Positions 41,964-50,224 of a DNA stretch of 64,000 nt are shown one piece after another; the first letter of the stretch is position 1; every line of letters starts with the position of its first letter. The notes beneath the pieces are model-generated. The model had not been told where the DNA came from, did no database searches, and worked only from the letters and a program-made list of their open reading frames with translations. The DNA is from Clostridiales bacterium. GTDB taxonomy: Bacteria; Bacillota; Clostridia; Oscillospirales; Oscillospiraceae. Position numbers and translations under genes: made by a program. The stretch spans positions 1 through 64,000 of the forward strand of contig JAHZGF010000013.1 in the NCBI GenBank assembly GCA_019420945.1. Reading direction: 5' to 3'.

Positions 41964-43474
41964 TGCTTCCTCCCTGCCATCTCCAGCAGCAACCGCCGGT
42001 TCAGCTTGCCATTGGCCGTCACCGGCAATTCCTCCAGCTTGCGGAAAGAACCGGGGATCATATAGGCGGGCAACGCCTCATAAAGGCTTTTTTTCAGCTC
42101 CCGGGGCTCCGGCGTTCCCACATAGAAAGCTGTAATCCGACTGCGCTCCTGATCATAGACGCAGCAGCAGCGCTCTACTCCTTGGCTGGAGTTCACCGCT
42201 GTCTCAATCTCCTCCAGTTCAATCCTATGGCCCATATGCTTGATCTGAAAATCCTTTCGCCCGGCGAAGCTGAGCAGACCATCCTCCCGATAATAAGCCA
42301 GATCACCAGTGCGGTAAATGGTCTCAGGATAATGGAGGTTCAAGGGATTAGGCACAAAAGCCCGGGCTGTCTGTTCTGGGGCATTCCAATATCCCAAAGC
42401 CAAGGCGGTCCCTGCCACGCAGAGTTCTCCCTGTACATTGGGCTGAGTAATTTCGTGATCGTCCCCATCCAGCAAAAAGACCCGCTCATTGGGGAAGGGC
42501 TGTCCGATGGGCAGCTTCTCCCCTTCCTCCACCGGATGATCCACCCGGTAATAGGTGCAGTTGCAGGTAATCTCTGTAGGTCCGTAGAGATTCACATAGT
42601 CTGCCTGGGGCAGATAGTGCTGCCACTGCTTCAAAAACTTTGCCGGCATCTGTTCTCCGCTGAAAAGCACCTTGTTGACCGACTCCGGCACCCGATAGGT
42701 GAACCCCCGGAATTGGGCCACCAGACACAGGGCGGACACCGCCCAGATCAGAGTGGTTACCTTGTGTTCGCAGAGGTAATCCAGCAACTGGGTGACCACA
42801 GAGAACATCTTTTTGGGGATCAGCACCAGAGTTGCCCCAGTCTTGAAGGCAGAGTACAGATCCTTTACCGACACATCAAAGTCAAATGGTGCCTGATTGC
42901 CCAGCACATCCTCCCCAGTGATCTGAAACAGCGCCGGGAAGTAGTTCATAAAATCGATCACAGAGCGGTGGCTCACCACCACCCCTTTAGGTACTCCGGT
43001 AGATCCAGAGGTAAAGTTGCAGTAAAGCGGGTCCACATCGCGAGCAGACATTCGAATCTGCTCCAACCGCTGAGGATCCTCCGGAACGGCAACCAAGTCC
43101 TCGTAGGCCAGCGCCGAGATCTCAAAACCCAGCTCCTCCCACTGAGACAGTTGAGCACGAGTGGTAATGACTTGCTTGGGCTGGGCGACCTCTAAAATCT
43201 GCTTGGTTCTGCTTCGAGGCTGGTCAGGACTCAAATAGATATAAAAGCAACCAGCATAGACAGCGCCCAGAAAGGCACAGACGGCGGAAATGGACTTATC
43301 CATCCATATAATCACCGGTGTCCGGGGCTGAACAGAATCTGCCAATGCGGAGCCGATCCGCCGAGCCTGTTCATGAAGCCTTCTGTAACTGCAGCTTCCA
43401 TCCGGGTCAATGAGCGCAATTTTTTCTGGGTTTGTCCGGGCAGATTGCTCCACATATTCCAACACATTAATCAC
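41960..43474 (-). CDS. Amino acid adenylating enzyme (DltA-like)
   Basis: A 504-residue ANL-superfamily enzyme similar to D-alanine:carrier protein ligase DltA. The core motifs are complete: P-loop NFTSGSTGVPKG (about 153), NLYGPTE (295-301), YRTGD (387-391) and the catalytic lysine K490 in PVTANGKLN. D198 corresponds to the amine-binding Asp of DltA, so an amino acid is the expected substrate. At the position of the DltA Cys that selects D-Ala there is S272 (LFSGEQMP), and GPTEITCNCTYY differs from the usual GPTEATVAVT, so another substrate is likely. Start: GTG 43474 with AAAGGAGGG upstream. First gene of the cluster. Confidence 0.82.
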   Translation of the reverse strand: MINVLEYVEQSARTNPEKIALIDPDGSCSYRRLHEQARRIGSALADSVQPRTPVIIWMDKSISAVCAFLGAVYAGCFYIYLSPDQPRSRTKQILEVAQPKQVITTRAQLSQWEELGFEISALAYEDLVAVPEDPQRLEQIRMSARDVDPLYCNFTSGSTGVPKGVVVSHRSVIDFMNYFPALFQITGEDVLGNQAPFDFDVSVKDLYSAFKTGATLVLIPKKMFSVVTQLLDYLCEHKVTTLIWAVSALCLVAQFRGFTYRVPESVNKVLFSGEQMPAKFLKQWQHYLPQADYVNLYGPTEITCNCTYYRVDHPVEEGEKLPIGQPFPNERVFLLDGDDHEITQPNVQGELCVAGTALALGYWNAPEQTARAFVPNPLNLHYPETIYRTGDLAYYREDGLLSFAGRKDFQIKHMGHRIELEEIETAVNSSQGVERCCCVYDQERSRITAFYVGTPEPRELKKSLYEALPAYMIPGSFRKLEELPVTANGKLNRRLLLEMAGRKQ

Positions 43475-43521
43475 GGCGATTCCCTCCTTTGCATACAAAC
43501 TGCGGAAAGCTATCTTATCAT

Positions 43522-43549
43522 AGCATATTTCGCGTAAGAAAAGAGTCAA
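43522..43549 (-). promoter_or_regulatory. Promoter of the dlt-like cluster
   Basis: Minus strand: TTGACT (43544-43549), 16-bp spacer, TATGCT (43522-43527). A second possible -10 (TATGAT, extended TGC) lies 5 bp downstream. No two-component or stress operator is recognisable. Confidence 0.5.
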
Positions 43550-43683
43550 ATAAATATTAAGATGTTCTAAAGAATCGGCATCTTTTCTTTTATGTGGGAT
43601 CTTGTCTGAAAATAAGTTTAAGTTTGCCCAAATATAAGCACAAATCAGGAAAGAAAATTGTCTAAAAAGGACGAGTTCATTGA

Positions 43684-43720
43684 GCGAGGCACGCTGTCAT
43701 TTTATGACAGCGTGCCTCGC
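43684..43720. terminator. Strong hairpin after the P-type ATPase gene
   Basis: GCGAGGCACGCTGTCAT / ATGACAGCGTGCCTCGC, a 17-bp perfect stem 10 bp after the ATPase stop. The T5 run is on the plus-strand side, although the genes on both sides are on the minus strand, where the stem is followed by TCAATGAAC. Confidence 0.7.
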
Positions 43721-43729
43721 TTTTTCTTA

Positions 43730-46324
43730 TTACTTTTCTTTCCGAATCATAGAGCGGATTGCCTTGAGCAACTGGATCACCAGCATACTGCCCAGAGCAA
43801 GGCCGGCAATGGCCCCAATCAACGGCAAAGAGAGCTCGGCGATCTGGAACAGGGGTTCCAGTACCGGAACCAGCAGTACCGCAGCCAACAGCAGGGTACC
43901 CACCAGGAAAGCGCCCAGCAGATATTTGTTGTTCCAGAACTGCTTTTTAAACACAACAGGCGTAGCTGCCTTGCAGTTAAAGCCGTGGAACAGGCGGCTG
44001 AAGCACAGGGTAGCAAAAGCCATAGTGCTGCCAGTGGCCGCGCCTCCGTTGGCCAGACCAATATGGAAGGCGACAATGGTGGCTATGGCGATCACAAGAC
44101 CTTCAATGACCACATTGGACAAGAAGGTTTTGGTCAGAATGCCTTCGCTGCGGGGACGAGGCTTCTCGTGCATCACCGCGTCGGAATGAGGTTCCAGTCC
44201 CAGAGCGATGGCGGGCAGGCTGTCTGTAAGCAGATTGATAAACAGCAGATGCACTGCGGCGAAAGGTACCGGCAGGCCCAGGATAGAGGCGTAAAGCACG
44301 GTGATAATGCCCGCCGCGTTGCCGGAGAGCAGGAACTGAATGGCCCGTTTAATGTTGGCGTAGACGTTACGGCCGTTCTTGACCGCCTTGACAATAGTGG
44401 CAAAGTTGTCGTCGGCCAGCACCATGCCCGCCGCATCCTTGGCCACCTCGGTGCCGGTGATACCCATAGCCACACCGATGTCTGCCTGCTTCAGAGCCGG
44501 GGCATCGTTGACACCGTCGCCGGTCATGGCCACCAGATTTCCCCGATCCTGCCAGGCCCGGACGATACGGATCTTGTGCTCGGGGGACACTCGGGCGTAG
44601 ACAGAAACTCTGGGAACAAATTCCCGCAGCTCCTCATCGCTCATATTTTCAATGACGGCACCCTCCACCGCCTCGGTGCCCTCAGTCAAAATACCAATCT
44701 CTTTTGCAATGGCGGAGGCGGTAACCTTGTGGTCGCCAGTGATCATAATGGGACGGATGCCTGCGCTGATGCACTCAGCCACCGCAGCCTTGGATTCCAC
44801 CCGGGGGGGATCCATCATGGCGATCAGACCAAGGAAGGTCAGATTGTTCTCATCTTCCAGGGTGACATTGGTATCCTCCACGGTGCGGCAGGCAAAGGCC
44901 AGCACCCGCAGGCCCTCCTCAGAGAACTGCTGGTTGACCCGCTCGATCTCCGTCCGTTCCTCCGGGGTAATCACGCTTCGATCCAGCAGCACATCCACAG
45001 CGCCCTTGGTGACCATAGTCAGACCACCGGAGAACTCGTGCACGGTACTCATCAGCTTCCGGTCAGAGTCAAAGGGCAGCTCTGTCAGCCGGGGATAGTG
45101 TTCCCGGGCTCCTGCCTCGCTGATGCCGTGATCCTGGCCCAGCCGAACCAGAGCGGTTTCAGTTGGGTCTCCCACTTCCCCGCTGTCATTGACCACTGCA
45201 TCGCTGCACAACAGAGCGGTACGCAGCAGCGGTTCCTGCAGCGGATCGCTGAAATCTGCCTCTTCCGCCCGAATGATTTTACCGCCTGCATAAAGCTTCT
45301 TGACGGTCATCTTGTTCTGGGTCAGGGTGCCGGTCTTATCGGAACAGATGACGCTAACGCTGCCCAGACCTTCCACCGCCTGCAATTTACGGATAATGGC
45401 GTTCTCCTGGGCCATCTTCTGAGTGCCAAAGGAGAGCACAATGGTGACAATGGAGCTCAGCGCCTCCGGAATGGCTGCCACTGCCAAAGCAACAGCGAAC
45501 AGGAAGGCGTTCATCACGTTTTCCTGCCGGACAAAGACACTGACGGCGAACACCAGGGCGCAGATAATCAGAATGCCAATAGAGAGCTTGCGGCCAAACT
45601 GGTCCATGCTGATCTGCAAGGGGGTCTTCTTCTCCTCAGTGCTCTTGAGCAGAGCGGCGATCTTGCCCATCTCTGTCTCCATACCAATACCGGTGACCAA
45701 AAATTTGCCCCGACCGTAAGTGACAAAGCTGCCGGAAAACACCATGTTCTTCCGGTCGCCCAGGGGAACCTCCCCTTCAATTTCCTCCTCATCCTTCTCC
45801 ACCGGCAAACTCTCACCGGTGAGGGCGCTCTCTGCCGTCTTTAAGCTGGCACACTCCAGCAGCCGGCCGTCGGCGCAGACGGAGTCGCCCGCCTCCAACA
45901 ACACCACATCGCCCACCGTGACCTCCCGGCCCGGGATCTGGATCACCTGTCCGTCCCGGAGCACCTTGGCGGTGGGGGCGGACATCTGACGCAAACTGTC
46001 CAGAGATGCAGTGGCCTTCACAGTCTGGACAGTGCCCAGCACAGCGTTCATGGTGATCACTGCCAGAATGACCACCGTGCTCTCCACATCGTTGAGCACA
46101 GCGGAAATGATGGCTGCAATGATCAGAATAATCACCAGGAAATCGGCGAACTGCTCCAAAAAGATTCTGGGAATACTCTTCTGTTTTCCCGCTTGCAGCT
46201 CATTAGGTCCGTACTGTTCCAGTCGACGGGAGGCCTCCTGACCGGTCAGGCCTTCTTCGGAACACGCAAAGTCCTGGAACAGCTCCGCCTTACTCTTTTG
46301 CCAGATCGGCTTTGCCTGCTTCAT
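43730..46324 (-). CDS. P-type cation-transporting ATPase (probable Mn2+/Ca2+ exporter)
   Basis: An 864-residue P2-type ATPase. The N-terminal cation domain, TGES actuator loop (ALTGESLPVEK), M4 helix with IPEAL, phosphorylation motif CSDKTGTLTQ at about residue 329, the MITGDHKVTA and TGDGVNDAPALKQADIG hinge motifs, and M6 NLLTDSLPAIALG are all present. It resembles Ca2+-ATPases of the YloB/PMR1/YoaB kind. The yybP-ykoY riboswitch directly upstream senses Mn2+, which favours manganese export, as shown for YoaB of Lactococcus. It is monocistronic. Confidence 0.92.
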   Translation of the reverse strand: MKQAKPIWQKSKAELFQDFACSEEGLTGQEASRRLEQYGPNELQAGKQKSIPRIFLEQFADFLVIILIIAAIISAVLNDVESTVVILAVITMNAVLGTVQTVKATASLDSLRQMSAPTAKVLRDGQVIQIPGREVTVGDVVLLEAGDSVCADGRLLECASLKTAESALTGESLPVEKDEEEIEGEVPLGDRKNMVFSGSFVTYGRGKFLVTGIGMETEMGKIAALLKSTEEKKTPLQISMDQFGRKLSIGILIICALVFAVSVFVRQENVMNAFLFAVALAVAAIPEALSSIVTIVLSFGTQKMAQENAIIRKLQAVEGLGSVSVICSDKTGTLTQNKMTVKKLYAGGKIIRAEEADFSDPLQEPLLRTALLCSDAVVNDSGEVGDPTETALVRLGQDHGISEAGAREHYPRLTELPFDSDRKLMSTVHEFSGGLTMVTKGAVDVLLDRSVITPEERTEIERVNQQFSEEGLRVLAFACRTVEDTNVTLEDENNLTFLGLIAMMDPPRVESKAAVAECISAGIRPIMITGDHKVTASAIAKEIGILTEGTEAVEGAVIENMSDEELREFVPRVSVYARVSPEHKIRIVRAWQDRGNLVAMTGDGVNDAPALKQADIGVAMGITGTEVAKDAAGMVLADDNFATIVKAVKNGRNVYANIKRAIQFLLSGNAAGIITVLYASILGLPVPFAAVHLLFINLLTDSLPAIALGLEPHSDAVMHEKPRPRSEGILTKTFLSNVVIEGLVIAIATIVAFHIGLANGGAATGSTMAFATLCFSRLFHGFNCKAATPVVFKKQFWNNKYLLGAFLVGTLLLAAVLLVPVLEPLFQIAELSLPLIGAIAGLALGSMLVIQLLKAIRSMIRKEK

Positions 46325-46349
46325 GATACATCATCCTTTCCGGGCGGGC

Positions 46350-46495
46350 ACAAAAAAAGAGACTTTTTGCGCCAATGCCCCTAGCATTGTCACAAAAGTC
46401 TCGCCATTTCAATCCCCAGCGGGGTTCTCACAGAACCCGTACTGACGCCGCAGGATACACAAATATTCTGTGCCAGCTACTCCCTTTCGGTACAT
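46350..46495 (-). ncRNA. yybP-ykoY (Mn2+) riboswitch with terminator
   Basis: On the minus strand the leader shows the yybP-ykoY hallmarks: GAAAGGGAGTAGCTGGC at the 5' end, CTGCGGCGTCAGTACGGGTTCT, and the 3' end TGGCGAGACTTTTG. GAGACTTTTG then pairs with CAAAAAGTCTC, followed by T7 (46353-46359), giving an intrinsic terminator (46351-46402) that would compete with the aptamer's basal stem. In this class Mn2+ binding turns expression on. Borders are approximate. Confidence 0.88.
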
Positions 46496-46499
46496 GAGC

Positions 46500-46528
46500 A
46501 CTATACGATACTTTAGCCCAAAAGTCAA
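46500..46528 (-). promoter_or_regulatory. Promoter of the yybP-ykoY leader and ATPase
   Basis: Minus strand: TTGACT (46523-46528), 17-bp spacer, TATAGT (46500-46505). Confidence 0.8.
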
Positions 46529-46629
46529 GGATTATCCTGTAAAATAAGGAATTTTTTATAGCTCAGCAGGAAATACATCTTTCGCAAAAAATACCTGTAT
46601 TTTTACAGCCATAAATGCAGTCCCGTCAT

Positions 46630-46669
46630 TGTAAAAACAGGGGCAGACCGGATTCCATCGCGGTCTGCC
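46630..46669 (-). terminator. Terminator of coaX
   Basis: GGGGCAGACCG / CGGTCTGCCCC, an 11-bp perfect stem, followed on the minus strand by TGTTTTTAC, about 10 bp after the coaX stop. Confidence 0.9.
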
Positions 46670-46678
46670 CCAATTCAT

Positions 46679-47461
46679 TCACACTTTTCTCTTTTTCGGC
46701 TGATTTTTTTCGTACAGGATACGCAATCCATCCAGCTGCAGATTCTCATCCAAATGAATCTTTCGGCGGCAATAAGGAGCCACCAGGCCGCCATAGGAGC
46801 CGGTCAGCACTACGGTAACGGCCTCACCCAACTCCCGTTCCACTCCCTCTGACAGCCCGTCCACCATGGCTGCACTGCCATAGATGGCCCCGGACTGCAT
46901 ACAGCTGACCGTACTGGAACAGATCAATTTGGCCGGAGGCATCAAGGTAATGTAGGGCAACTGGGCCGTACTGGCACTCATGGCGTCCACGGAGACCCGC
47001 AGACCGGGCACCAGGGCACCCCCAAGATAGGCTCCATCTTTGCTGATGACCGACAAAGTGGTGGCTGTCTCAAAATCAAACACGGCGATGGGCTTGGGAT
47101 ATTTGGCCAGAGCAGCCACTGCGTTGACCACCATATCGCTGCCCAACTCTCCCGGGTCATCAATCCGGATATTCAGGCCATTTTTGAGGCCAGGACCCAC
47201 CACCAGAACCCTGGCTTCCGTCAGTCGCTCTATGGCTCGGCATACCACGGTCCGCAGCGCAGGTACCACCGAGGAAAGAATGCTGCCTTCCACCTGCTTG
47301 GCATCGACACCATACATCCCCAGAATATCCCGGAACAACAGCACATACTCATCCTCTGTCCGGTTCAGATTGCTGGCGCAGCGCCCGGTAAAGCACAACC
47401 GCTCCCCCTCAAAGCCGCCAATCAGCGTGTTCATATTTCCAATGTCAATGGTCAGGATCAT
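46679..47461 (-). CDS. coaX: Type III pantothenate kinase
   Basis: CoaX phosphorylates pantothenate, the first step of CoA synthesis; this type is not feedback-inhibited by CoA and needs a monovalent cation. The N-terminal phosphate motif is LTIDIGNMNT (usually DIGNT), with VVNAVAALAKYPKPIAVFDFETATT and GGALVPGLRVSVDAMSASTAQLP as further family motifs. Start ATG 47461 gives 260 residues; a longer in-frame start at 47482 is less likely. Confidence 0.94.
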   Translation of the reverse strand: MILTIDIGNMNTLIGGFEGERLCFTGRCASNLNRTEDEYVLLFRDILGMYGVDAKQVEGSILSSVVPALRTVVCRAIERLTEARVLVVGPGLKNGLNIRIDDPGELGSDMVVNAVAALAKYPKPIAVFDFETATTLSVISKDGAYLGGALVPGLRVSVDAMSASTAQLPYITLMPPAKLICSSTVSCMQSGAIYGSAAMVDGLSEGVERELGEAVTVVLTGSYGGLVAPYCRRKIHLDENLQLDGLRILYEKNQPKKRKV

Positions 47462-47537
47462 GGCCCGCCTCCCGCTGTTCATTCAAAAAGGTAAATTATC
47501 ATTTTATATTATATGCTCCATATATACAGCTGTAAAG

Positions 47538-47574
47538 CAAAAATCGGGCGGGACCCTAAGGGTCCCGCCCGATT
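47538..47574 (-). terminator. Terminator of metK-nitrilase operon
   Basis: ATCGGGCGGGACCC / GGGTCCCGCCCGAT, a 14-bp perfect stem followed on the minus strand by TTTTTGC, 20 bp after the nitrilase stop. Confidence 0.92.
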
Positions 47575-47594
47575 ACAGATCAGACTTCTATCAT

Positions 47595-48392
47595 TTAATA
47601 AAGGTCACTTCTGCGGATAGCAAGGCAAGGCAGATTTTGACGCACCTGGTCCAGATAGTCCAGGTCGATCTCCGCCATGGCCAGGCCCTCTCCTTCCGGA
47701 ATCTCCGCCAGAACCTTACCCCAGGGATCTACAATCATGGAGTGTCCGTAGGCACCGAACTTCCCCCCATATTGGTTAGGCGCTATAACATAGCATCCGT
47801 TCTCCACAGCCCTGGTTCGGACCAGCAGTTCCCAGTGGGCTTTTCCCGTCTCCTGGCTGAACATGGCCGGGGCCAGCAACACCTGAGCGCCCCGGAGCAC
47901 CATGGTACGGTAAAGTTCAGGAAACCGCAGGTCAAAGCAGACGCTCATGCCCAGATGACCCAACGGGGTTTCTGCGGTGACAATTGCTCCGCCGGGGCAA
48001 ACCTGCTTGGACTCCCGGCGCTGCTCTCCGCTGGGCAGCGTTACATCGAAAAGGTGGAGCTTATCGTAGTGGGCCACCCGGTTCCCCTCCGGGTCCAGCA
48101 GAATAGAAGTGTTCAGAAATCTGCCATCTGGAGCCGGGGTAAATAGAGTGCCGCAGAGGATCCAAAGTCCTGTCTCCCGGGCCTTGGCGGCCATCCGGTC
48201 CAGGGTTGGGCTGTTGTCCAAGGATTCCGCCGGGGTATGTCCCCCTTGGTACTGAGAGAAATTTTCCGGAAAAGCAATCAGCTTGGCTCCGGCCGCCGCA
48301 GCCTGATCCGCAAAGAACTCGGCAGTGCTCAGGCAGTGCTCCCAGCCCGCCGTGGTATCAATCTGGCCAATGGCCGCGAGATACTTTCTCAT
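47595..48392 (-). CDS. Carbon-nitrogen hydrolase (omega-amidase/Nit-like)
   Basis: A 265-residue nitrilase-superfamily amidase. The catalytic triad is E43 (AFPENF), K110 (HYDKLHLFD) and C151 (VCFDLRFPELYR). The FDVTLPSGEQRRESKQVCPGG segment is typical of the omega-amidase / Nit2 / YafV branch, which clears alpha-ketoglutaramate or ketosuccinamate, including the product of methionine-salvage transamination. It lies 2 bp after metK, so both are under the SAM-I riboswitch, which fits a role in methionine salvage. ATG 48392 is used; GTG 48398 is an alternative. Confidence 0.88.
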   Translation of the reverse strand: MRKYLAAIGQIDTTAGWEHCLSTAEFFADQAAAAGAKLIAFPENFSQYQGGHTPAESLDNSPTLDRMAAKARETGLWILCGTLFTPAPDGRFLNTSILLDPEGNRVAHYDKLHLFDVTLPSGEQRRESKQVCPGGAIVTAETPLGHLGMSVCFDLRFPELYRTMVLRGAQVLLAPAMFSQETGKAHWELLVRTRAVENGCYVIAPNQYGGKFGAYGHSMIVDPWGKVLAEIPEGEGLAMAEIDLDYLDQVRQNLPCLAIRRSDLY

Positions 48393-48394
48393 GC

Positions 48395-49579
48395 TCACGC
48401 CAGGTAGCTCTTCAGCTCATCCACCCGATTCAGCTTCTCCCAGGGCAGATCCAGCTCGGGCCGGCCAAAGTGGCCATAGGCCGCGGTCTGCTCATAAATG
48501 GGACGGCGCAGATCCAGGTAAGAGATAATGGAGGCAGGCCGCAGATCGAAAGTGCGGTTCACGATCTCCGCCAGCTGTTCATCCGGCAGCAGACCGGTGC
48601 CCTGGGTATCCACCAGCACAGAGACGGGATGCGCCACGCCGATGGCGTAGGCCAGCTCAATCTGGCAGCGCCGGGCCAAGCCGGCAGCCACGATATTCTT
48701 GGCCACATGCCGGGCCATATAAGCGGCGGAACGGTCCACCTTGGTGGGGTCCTTACCGGAGAAGCATCCGCCGCCATGGGCCGCAGCACCGCCGTAGGTA
48801 TCCACAATGATCTTGCGGCCAGTGAGGCCGGTGTCGCCGCAGGGACCGCCCACCACAAAGCGTCCGGTGGGGTTCACATAGAGCTTAGTCTCCGGCCGCA
48901 GATATTCAGCGGGCAGCACCGGCTTGATAACGGTCTCGATGACCGCCTCCCGCAGCTCCTTCAAAGCAATCTCCGGGGCATGCTGGGTGGACACCACAAT
49001 GGCGGGGCACCACTCCACATGATTCTGTTCATCATAGGAGACAGTGACCTGGGTCTTGCCGTCAGGCCGCAGCCAGGGCAGGGTTCCGTCCTTGCGTACC
49101 TCAGTGAGCCGGTGGGAGAGCTGATGGGCCAGGGAGATAGGGGCAGGCATCAGCTCCGGGGTCTCGTCGCAGGCGAACCCGAACATCATGCCCTGGTCTC
49201 CGGCGCCTACCAGGTCTGCATCGTCCTTGGCATCGGCCTTATATTCCATGGAGTGGTCCACGCCCAGGGCGATATCCGGGGACTGCTCGTCGATGCTGGT
49301 GAGGACAGCGCAGCTGCGGGCGTCAAAGCCGGAAGCGGAATCGGTGTAGCCGATACGCTCCACGGTGCGCCGGACAATGGAGGGGATGTCGGCATAGGCG
49401 CTGGTGGTGATCTCACCCATGACCATGACCATGCCGGTGGTGGTCACAGTCTCACAAGCCACACGGCCCTGGGGGTCCTGGGCCAGGATGGCATCCAGCA
49501 CCGCGTCGGAGATCTGGTCACAGATTTTGTCGGGATGTCCCTCAGTAACGGACTCAGAAGTAAAGATGTGATTTCTCAT
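48395..49579 (-). CDS. metK: S-adenosylmethionine synthetase
   Basis: MetK forms SAM from ATP and methionine. Family motifs are present: [36 protein letters not shown], and the glycine-rich [25 protein letters not shown] loop. Start ATG 49579 has AAAGGAAA upstream and gives 394 residues; in-frame sequence back to 49684 lies in the riboswitch expression platform. Controlled by SAM-I: high SAM ends transcription before the gene. Confidence 0.97.
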   Translation of the reverse strand: MRNHIFTSESVTEGHPDKICDQISDAVLDAILAQDPQGRVACETVTTTGMVMVMGEITTSAYADIPSIVRRTVERIGYTDSASGFDARSCAVLTSIDEQSPDIALGVDHSMEYKADAKDDADLVGAGDQGMMFGFACDETPELMPAPISLAHQLSHRLTEVRKDGTLPWLRPDGKTQVTVSYDEQNHVEWCPAIVVSTQHAPEIALKELREAVIETVIKPVLPAEYLRPETKLYVNPTGRFVVGGPCGDTGLTGRKIIVDTYGGAAAHGGGCFSGKDPTKVDRSAAYMARHVAKNIVAAGLARRCQIELAYAIGVAHPVSVLVDTQGTGLLPDEQLAEIVNRTFDLRPASIISYLDLRRPIYEQTAAYGHFGRPELDLPWEKLNRVDELKSYLA

Positions 49580-49619
49580 GGCTGATTTTCCTTTCTTTTG
49601 TTGTCTAAAACAGCCTTTT

Positions 49620-49776
49620 GGACGAAAAAAAGCACGTTCCTCGGCGGAACGTGTTCTCGTAAGTACCCTCATCTTTCGATACATACCGCCGGAATTAGCA
49701 CCTTACCTCGCGCTGTTGCACACAAAGCAGGTTGCCGGGCTTCATCGGGCCGATCCCTCCGCCACTCTTGATAAGG
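49620..49776 (-). ncRNA. SAM-I (S-box) riboswitch with terminator
   Basis: On the minus strand the conserved S-box core is read easily: CTTATCAAGAGTGGCGGAGG at the 5' end, CCCGATGAAGCCCGGCAACC next, then AAGGTGCTAATTCCGGCGG and GATGAGGGTACTTACGAG. The terminator GCACGTTCC / GGAACGTGT followed by T7 (49624-49655) completes the platform. SAM binding favours the terminator. Confidence 0.95.
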
Positions 49777-49795
49777 CTGTTCAATTATGCACCAT

Positions 49796-49824
49796 ATTAT
49801 AAGGTCCCCTGCCCCGCTTGTCAA
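49796..49824 (-). promoter_or_regulatory. metK promoter
   Basis: Minus strand: TTGACA (49819-49824), 17-bp spacer, TATAAT (49796-49801); a perfect consensus promoter. Confidence 0.85.
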
Positions 49825-49867
49825 GAGTATTTCCCAGCGTGGATTTTTCTTGCTGTAAGTGAAATTC

Positions 49868-49896
49868 TTGACAAATCGGGTCCGAGACTATATAGT
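49868..49896 (+). promoter_or_regulatory. Promoter of the fatty acid synthesis operon
   Basis: TTGACA (49868-49873), 17-bp spacer, TATAGT (49891-49896), giving a leader of about 95 nt to acpP. I see no FapR-type palindrome (TTAGTACCTAGTACTAA-like) or convincing FabT box around it. Confidence 0.75.
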
Positions 49897-49995
49897 AAGT
49901 AAAGTTAAAGTGCATTGCTATGCTTTGCGCTTGAAATCCGCCGGTTTGAGCGGATTAAAACTCAAGGAAATATTTGATTTCAGGAGGAACTAATT

Positions 49996-50217
49996 ATGGA
50001 TATCTACGCTAAGCTGACCGAGGTTCTGGCCGACCACACTGGCCGCGATGCTTCTGAGTTTACCCGCGACACCACCTTCGAGAGCCTGGGCATCGACTCC
50101 CTGGAGACCGTCGAGATGGTCATGGAGCTCGAGGAAGAGCTGGACGTGGAGCTGGAGCTGGAAGAGAAGATGAACACCATCGGCGAGCTGGTGGACTTCA
50201 TCGAGAGCAAGCTCTAA
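49996..50217 (+). CDS. acpP: Acyl carrier protein
   Basis: The housekeeping ACP of fatty acid synthesis. 73 residues, very acidic; the phosphopantetheine serine is in LGIDSLETVEMVMELEEEL. AGGAGG precedes the ATG. First gene of acpP-fabD-fabG-fabF-fabZ-accDA, with strongly biased codons as expected for high expression. Confidence 0.97.
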   Translation: MDIYAKLTEVLADHTGRDASEFTRDTTFESLGIDSLETVEMVMELEEELDVELELEEKMNTIGELVDFIESKL

Positions 50218-50224
50218 TTCCGCA

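Noticed and set aside
43658..45844. 728-codon plus-strand open frame opposite the P-type ATPase
   Set aside because: Antisense shadow of a secure gene; composition rich in His, Gly and Gln, no motif.
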